In this document: piece after piece, positions 60,027 to 64,000 of the stretch
Layout of the letters: every line of letters starts with the position of its first letter
How positions within the stretch are numbered: position 1 is the first letter of the stretch
Assembly: GCA_002215675.1 (NCBI GenBank)
Contig: NGFH01000004.1
Coordinates: 124,001-188,000, forward strand
Length of the DNA stretch: 64,000 bases
Origin: Bacteroidetes bacterium 2013_40CM_41_45
Lineage (GTDB): Bacteria > Bacteroidota > Bacteroidia > AKYH767-A > 2013-40CM-41-45
Direction of reading: 5' to 3'
Notes under the pieces: generated by a model
What the model was told of the DNA's origin: nothing
Database searches by the model: none
Seen by the model: only the letters and a program-made list of their open reading frames with translations
Translations under genes and position numbers: made by a program

Positions 60027-60815
60027 ATGAAAGACCAAACAGGAAGAGATGTACATATTCCGCGAATTCCGTCACGAATTGTATCTGTTGTTCCCTCCCA
60101 GACTGAACTTCTTTTTGATTTAGGGTTGAATGATAAAATCGTTGGAATAACAAAATTCTGCGTTCACCCAAAAGAATTGGTCAAGACAAAAGAGAAAATA
60201 GGAGGAACCAAAAATCTTAACCTGGAAAAAATCCGTTCGCTGAAACCGGATTTAATTATTGCCAACAAAGAAGAAAACAAGCGCAGCGAAATAGAATTAC
60301 TTATGAAAGAATTTCCCGTCTGGATAAGCGATGTAAAGACTCTCGATGATGCACTCGAAATGATTCAGGCAGTGGGTGAGTTGACAGGCCGGAGCGAAGG
60401 GGCACAAAAAATTTCAACAACCATTTCAAACCAGTTCACTGACCTCCAACGTCTAACGTCTAACGTCCAACCTCTTCCTGCCGCATATCTCATCTGGCAT
60501 AGGCCCATGATGACTGCTGGCAATGATACTTTTATCAACAGTATGATAGAATGGTGCAGGTTTAAAAATGTTTTTGGAGAAAGGAAACGTTATCCTGAAA
60601 TAACCGAAAGTGAACTTGCAGAGGCGTCTCCTAAAGTCATTTTGCTTTCCTCCGAGCCATTTCCTTTCAGGCAAAAGCATGTTGATTATTATCAAGGCAT
60701 TTGTCCTGATGCAAAAATACTTCTCGTTGACGGTCAGATGTTTTCGTGGTATGGGTCGCGGCTCCGGCATGCCCCCGGCTATTTTGCAGAGCTCATGCAT
60801 TTATCAGGGGAGTAA
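60027..60815 (+). CDS. Substrate-binding (BtuF-like) protein without signal peptide
   Basis: A 262-residue protein of the helical-backbone metal-receptor fold (periplasmic binding protein type III): SRIVSVVPSQTELLFDLGLN, VGITKFCVHPKELVKTKEKI, SLKPDLIIANKEENKRSEIE and LRHAPGYFAELMHL. Relatives bind cobalamin, haem or iron chelates for ABC importers. Here no signal peptide or lipobox is present, so it may stay in the cytoplasm or have another role; no permease or ATPase gene is adjacent. A three-unit heptamer array (60448-60468) encodes a linker (LQRLTSNVQPLP) between the two lobes. It diverges from mfd by 38-74 bp. Confidence 0.82.
   Translation: MKDQTGRDVHIPRIPSRIVSVVPSQTELLFDLGLNDKIVGITKFCVHPKELVKTKEKIGGTKNLNLEKIRSLKPDLIIANKEENKRSEIELLMKEFPVWISDVKTLDDALEMIQAVGELTGRSEGAQKISTTISNQFTDLQRLTSNVQPLPAAYLIWHRPMMTAGNDTFINSMIEWCRFKNVFGERKRYPEITESELAEASPKVILLSSEPFPFRQKHVDYYQGICPDAKILLVDGQMFSWYGSRLRHAPGYFAELMHLSGE
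60448..60468 (+). repeat. (AACGTCT)x3 array inside the BtuF-like gene
   Basis: AACGTCT, AACGTCT and AACGTCC follow each other, with AACCTCT as a further decayed unit. The complement (AGACGTT) is the GTTAGAC word of the array before hutU. The array encodes part of the inter-lobe linker; 21 bases keep the frame. Confidence 0.85.
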
Positions 60816-60829
60816 ACTCCCAACATTCT

Positions 60830-60837
60830 TACTTTTG
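60830..60837 (+). promoter_or_regulatory. Candidate minus-7 box for the patatin gene
   Basis: TACTTTTG matches TAnnTTTG exactly, 29 bases before the GTG at 60867. No minus-33 element is obvious. Confidence 0.5.
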
Positions 60838-60866
60838 CGTCCACTAAAATTTTTTTAATAAGCGCA

Positions 60867-63161
60867 GTGGATTTTCGATTTGTAAAAATGATATGGCTTC
60901 TCCTGTTAACATCAGGGGTTTACTCTCTATGCCCGGCGCAGAAAGTTGGACTCGTTCTGAGTGGAGGAGGAGCAAGGGGGCTGTCACATATAGGAGTCAT
61001 TAAGCTACTTGAAGAAAATAATATTCCCATCGATTATATCGCAGGAACTTCTGCCGGAGCTGTAGTCGGCTCGCTGTATGCGCAGGGATATTCACCCGAA
61101 GAAATGATACGGCTTGTGAACACGGACGACTTTTATAATTGGGCAACAGGAACTTTTGACGAAGAGCATACTTACTATTTTAAAAAGAAAGACCCGAATG
61201 CATCATGGGTAACGCTGAAATTTTCAATTGACTCTGCCGTGCATACCACGTTTCCCTCGAGCATTATAAGTTCTGTCCCTGTCGATTTTGCCCTGATGGA
61301 AAACAATGCAGGAGCCATTACCAAGGCGCGGTATAATTTCGATAGTTTGTTTGTGCCGTTCAGGTGCGTAGCATCAGACATTGAAAATAAAAAAGCACTG
61401 GTCTTCAGAAAAGGTGACCTGGCGCAGGCCGTACGCGCTTCTATGGCATTTCCGTTTTATTTTTCTCCGGTTATCGTAAATGGAAAAATTTTGTTTGACG
61501 GAGGGCTTTACAATAATTTTCCTGCCGATGTGATGCTGGATGAATTTTACCCCGATATCATTATTGGCGTTAATGCTTCGGGAGCCAATGGCCCCTACGC
61601 AGATGAAAGTATTATTGCGCAGGTGCGCATGATGATGACCACTCCCACCACGTATGCCGTTTATTGTCAGAACGGAATTTTTATTGAGCCGCAGACCGAC
61701 CGTTTTGGGCTGTTTGATTTTCATAACCCAACCCCGTTAATTCAGGCGGGGTATGACGCAGCAAAGTTTAAACTGAAAGAAATCCAAACCTATATTCAAA
61801 GAAGAACAACAAAAGAAGAGTTGAAGGAGCGAAGAGAAAATTTCAGGTCGGGAAGGCCGCAAATATCAATCGATAAAATAGATGTGAAAGGTATCAATGA
61901 GAGCCAGGCGACATACGTAAAGAAAATTCTTAAACCGAAAGATGAACCGCTTTCTATTTACGGGCTGAGAGAATCTTACTTCCGCCTGATTTCTGACGAT
62001 AATATTAAAACAATTTATCCCATGCTCCGGTACGACCCGGCAAGCGGTTATTATAATCTTGCCCTTGATATCAGGAGAGAAAGGGATTTGCGTGTGCAGT
62101 TTGGCGGAAATATTTCTACACGTCCTATCAGTGAAGCTTTTGTAGGAACGCAATATAATTTCTGGGGAAAGCGGTCGCTTAGCATCAATACTTCGTTTTA
62201 TTTCGGCAAGCTCTATAGCTCTGAACAACTAAAGCTTCGCCTCGATGTACCTGCGCGGATACCGTATTACGTTGAACCGGATATCACATTCAGCCAATGG
62301 AACTTTTACAAAAGCAGCACAGAAGTTTTTTCCACGGTGCGGCCGCTTTATATAGTTCGCTCAGATGGATATTTCGGGTTGAACTTCGGAGTGCCTGCAC
62401 GGAACAAAGGAAAGGTGGTTGCCGGGGGAGGATTCTACCGCACGGCTGACGATTATTACCAGACTACGTCCTTCACCCCAAGCGATACGGCAGACCGCAC
62501 AGAATTTAATTCCCTCATTGCCTCCTTATCATTTGAGCGCAACACTCTGAACAGAAAACAATATGCGAGCAGCGGCACATATTTCAGCACCACTGTAAAA
62601 TATTTTAGCGGAAGAGAAAAAACCATTCCCGGCTCCACTTCTCCAAAACTGGTCGAATCAACAGACCACCGTGACTGGTTTCAGCTTAAGATGGTGTACG
62701 ATAACTATTACAAAAAGCGAGGCAGAATACGGCTGGGCTTTTACAACGAAAATGTTTTTTCAAATGAACCATTCTTCGGCAACTATACTTCCACGGTTCT
62801 GATGGCTCCGTATTTTCAGCCGCTGCAGGAGACGCAGACGCTTTTCCTCCCCAACTTTCACGCACACAATTACTTCGGTGCCGGCTCGCGGAATGTAATC
62901 AGCATCGCCGGAAACATTGACTTCAGAATTGAGGGATATGTCTTCCAGCCGTTTCACCAGCTGGTGCAGACGGCAGACCAGAAAGCCAAATACGGAAATG
63001 CATTTGAAAAACGTTACCTGATATTTTCTTCAGGAGTGGTTTACCATACCCCCATCGGTCCGCTGAGTATGTTTGTAAATTATTATGACGACAGGGAAAA
63101 ACCCTACACGTTCCTGTTTCACCTTGGCTATATTATTTTCAATAAAAGCCCGATGAACTGA
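60867..63161 (+). CDS. Patatin-like phospholipase with Omp85-type C-terminal barrel
   Basis: An exported lipase-barrel fusion of 764 residues from a GTG start; the ATG at 60888 would lose the basic residues of the signal peptide. After MIWLLLLTSGVYSLCPAQ the patatin domain (about 24-310) has the oxyanion loop VLSGGGARGLSHIGVIKLLE, the nucleophile in YIAGTSAGAVVGSLYAQGYS and the Asp partner in FDGGLYNNFPADVM. A POTRA-like domain (about 330-400; ISIDKIDVKGINESQATYVK) leads to a C-terminal beta barrel (about 400-764) of the BamA/Omp85 type. Both catalytic residues are intact, so it may hydrolyse phospholipids at the outer membrane, possibly placing the enzyme domain in the periplasm. Confidence 0.92.
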   Translation: MDFRFVKMIWLLLLTSGVYSLCPAQKVGLVLSGGGARGLSHIGVIKLLEENNIPIDYIAGTSAGAVVGSLYAQGYSPEEMIRLVNTDDFYNWATGTFDEEHTYYFKKKDPNASWVTLKFSIDSAVHTTFPSSIISSVPVDFALMENNAGAITKARYNFDSLFVPFRCVASDIENKKALVFRKGDLAQAVRASMAFPFYFSPVIVNGKILFDGGLYNNFPADVMLDEFYPDIIIGVNASGANGPYADESIIAQVRMMMTTPTTYAVYCQNGIFIEPQTDRFGLFDFHNPTPLIQAGYDAAKFKLKEIQTYIQRRTTKEELKERRENFRSGRPQISIDKIDVKGINESQATYVKKILKPKDEPLSIYGLRESYFRLISDDNIKTIYPMLRYDPASGYYNLALDIRRERDLRVQFGGNISTRPISEAFVGTQYNFWGKRSLSINTSFYFGKLYSSEQLKLRLDVPARIPYYVEPDITFSQWNFYKSSTEVFSTVRPLYIVRSDGYFGLNFGVPARNKGKVVAGGGFYRTADDYYQTTSFTPSDTADRTEFNSLIASLSFERNTLNRKQYASSGTYFSTTVKYFSGREKTIPGSTSPKLVESTDHRDWFQLKMVYDNYYKKRGRIRLGFYNENVFSNEPFFGNYTSTVLMAPYFQPLQETQTLFLPNFHAHNYFGAGSRNVISIAGNIDFRIEGYVFQPFHQLVQTADQKAKYGNAFEKRYLIFSSGVVYHTPIGPLSMFVNYYDDREKPYTFLFHLGYIIFNKSPMN

Positions 63162-63184
63162 GCATTTAAAAGTTATTTCCCTTA

Positions 63185-63263
63185 CGCTCACCCCTTACCC
63201 CTAAAGGGGAAACCCTTCGCGCAAAAGCATAGGCGGTTCTCCCTTTAGGGAGTCAGAGGGTAA
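63185..63263 (-). repeat. 79-bp double-palindrome element (copy 2, inverted)
   Basis: Read on the minus strand it begins TTACCCTCTGACTCCCTAAA, as in copy 1, and ends CCCCTTTAGGGGTAAGGGG. The middle differs. It lies between the ends of the patatin gene (plus) and pnp (minus) and could serve as a two-way terminator, but no long T-run follows either side. Confidence 0.88.
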
Positions 63264-63295
63264 CAGGGGGAAGGAAAATATTTTCCTGGCTTCTT

Positions 63296-64000
63296 TTAGT
63301 TTCTTCCGCTCACTTCACCAACGGTATCTTTCTTCGGTTTCTCAGGACGGGGCAGCAACGCCTTCCGTGAGAGTTTCAGCTTGCCGGTTTTTTCGTCAAT
63401 GTCTATAAGTTTCACCTTAACAATTTCTCCGGGTTTGAAAACTCCTTCCATGCTGGCGGTGCGTTCCCAGGAGATTTCTGAAATGTGCAGCAAGCCGTCG
63501 CGATTGGGAAGAATTTCTATGAACGCTCCGAAATCCATGATGTTTTTCACTTTGCCTTCGTATACAGTTCCGATTTCAGGAATAGCGGTAATACCTTTGA
63601 TACGTTTCTTTACTTCTTCGATGGATGCTTTATCGGTAGAACCGATTTCAATCACACCCTGGTTATCTATTTCCTCAATAACGATGGTAGTTCCGGTTTC
63701 GCGTTGCATTTCCTGGATAACTTTTCCGCCCGGTCCAATCACTGCGCCAATAAATTCTTTGGGGATAATCATCTTCTCAATACGGGGTGCATTCGGCTTG
63801 TAGTCCGCTCTCGGTTCACTGATTACTTTCAGCATCTCGCCAAGAATATGCATACGTCCTGCCCGCGCCTGTTCCAGCGCCTCCATTAAAATCTGGTCAC
63901 TCAATCCCTGTATTTTCAAATCCATCTGGCAGGCGCAAATTCCTTTTTCGGTTCCGGTAACCTTAAAATCCATATCACCAAGATGGTCTTCATCGCCAAG
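63296..64000 (-). CDS. pnp: Polyribonucleotide nucleotidyltransferase, C-terminal part (runs off the window)
   Basis: The C-terminal 234 residues of PNPase, a 3'-to-5' exonuclease that degrades mRNA with phosphate. The frame is open to the window edge and enters as [20 protein letters not shown], the conserved second RNase PH core with its Asp residues. The KH domain ([20 protein letters not shown]) and S1 domain ([20 protein letters not shown]) follow, then a short Pro/Lys tail. The inner ATG at 63973 is not the start. No repeat was seen within this part. Confidence 0.95.
   Translation of the reverse strand, partial: LGDEDHLGDMDFKVTGTEKGICACQMDLKIQGLSDQILMEALEQARAGRMHILGEMLKVISEPRADYKPNAPRIEKMIIPKEFIGAVIGPGGKVIQEMQRETGTTIVIEEIDNQGVIEIGSTDKASIEEVKKRIKGITAIPEIGTVYEGKVKNIMDFGAFIEILPNRDGLLHISEISWERTASMEGVFKPGEIVKVKLIDIDEKTGKLKLSRKALLPRPEKPKKDTVGEVSGRN

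Overview
The window is a piece of a Bacteroidota (Bacteroidetes) chromosome. The signs are a short 287-residue primary sigma factor, many TAnnTTTG-type minus-7 boxes, secreted proteins with type IX sorting tails (YPNP / FPNP), and phylum-typical families (DUF2723, DUF4295, DUF5522, DUF2279, DUF2027-Smr, long GAPDH, small MerR protein). I cannot place it below phylum level. Nearly all of it is core housekeeping sequence with very short intergenic gaps. I see no tRNA, rRNA, CRISPR array, transposase, integrase or phage gene, and no gene-free stretch over 300 bases.

Layout. 1-5.9 kb: the pheT end, asnS, a NodB-type deacetylase and a large DUF2723 membrane protein. 6-11.1 kb: the rimP-nusA-infB translation/transcription operon, interrupted by a DUF1801 gene. 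11.3-24.9 kb: a type IX cargo protein, prfB (programmed frameshift), a metal-binding lipoprotein, a sigma-54-type response regulator, alaS, an M23 peptidase, MerR, recX, PspC, a ferredoxin-NADP reductase-like protein, a MazG-like pyrophosphohydrolase, psd, and hutU with a coupled lipoprotein. 25-34 kb: ruvC, an exported aminopeptidase P, rpmG-DUF4295-ftsY-rimO, argS, an arginase-family gene and trxB. 34-42.3 kb: a decayed YCII-like start, a ChrB-domain protein, a TPR adenylate cyclase, and parE-parC-rsmB. 42.4-51.7 kb: DUF167 and DUF1028, then a minus-strand run of GNAT, a seven-haem cytochrome, an unknown exported protein, phosphohexomutase, DUF2279 and DUF2027-Smr, plus dapF. 51.9-64 kb: htrA, rpoD, gap, an exported unknown, mfd, a BtuF-like protein, a patatin-barrel protein and the pnp end.

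The most unusual content is repetitive DNA rather than a gene cluster. First, short arrays with a 7-bp (sometimes 8-bp) period and many different unit sequences sit in intergenic gaps and run into at least five reading frames (deacetylase, DUF5522, DUF1028, BtuF-like, topoisomerase A tail). Several are arranged as two inverted arms, so the RNA or DNA could fold into a long hairpin. They resemble the heptanucleotide STRR arrays known from cyanobacteria. Second, a ~35-bp GC-rich palindrome is carried in frame inside alaS and inside the multihaem cytochrome gene, with a compensatory base-pair change between the copies; a looser relative lies in mfd. Third, an ~80-bp element with two palindromic ends occurs twice, in opposite orientation, after ruvC and after the patatin gene. 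Together they suggest a small-repeat system that is tolerated even inside essential genes.
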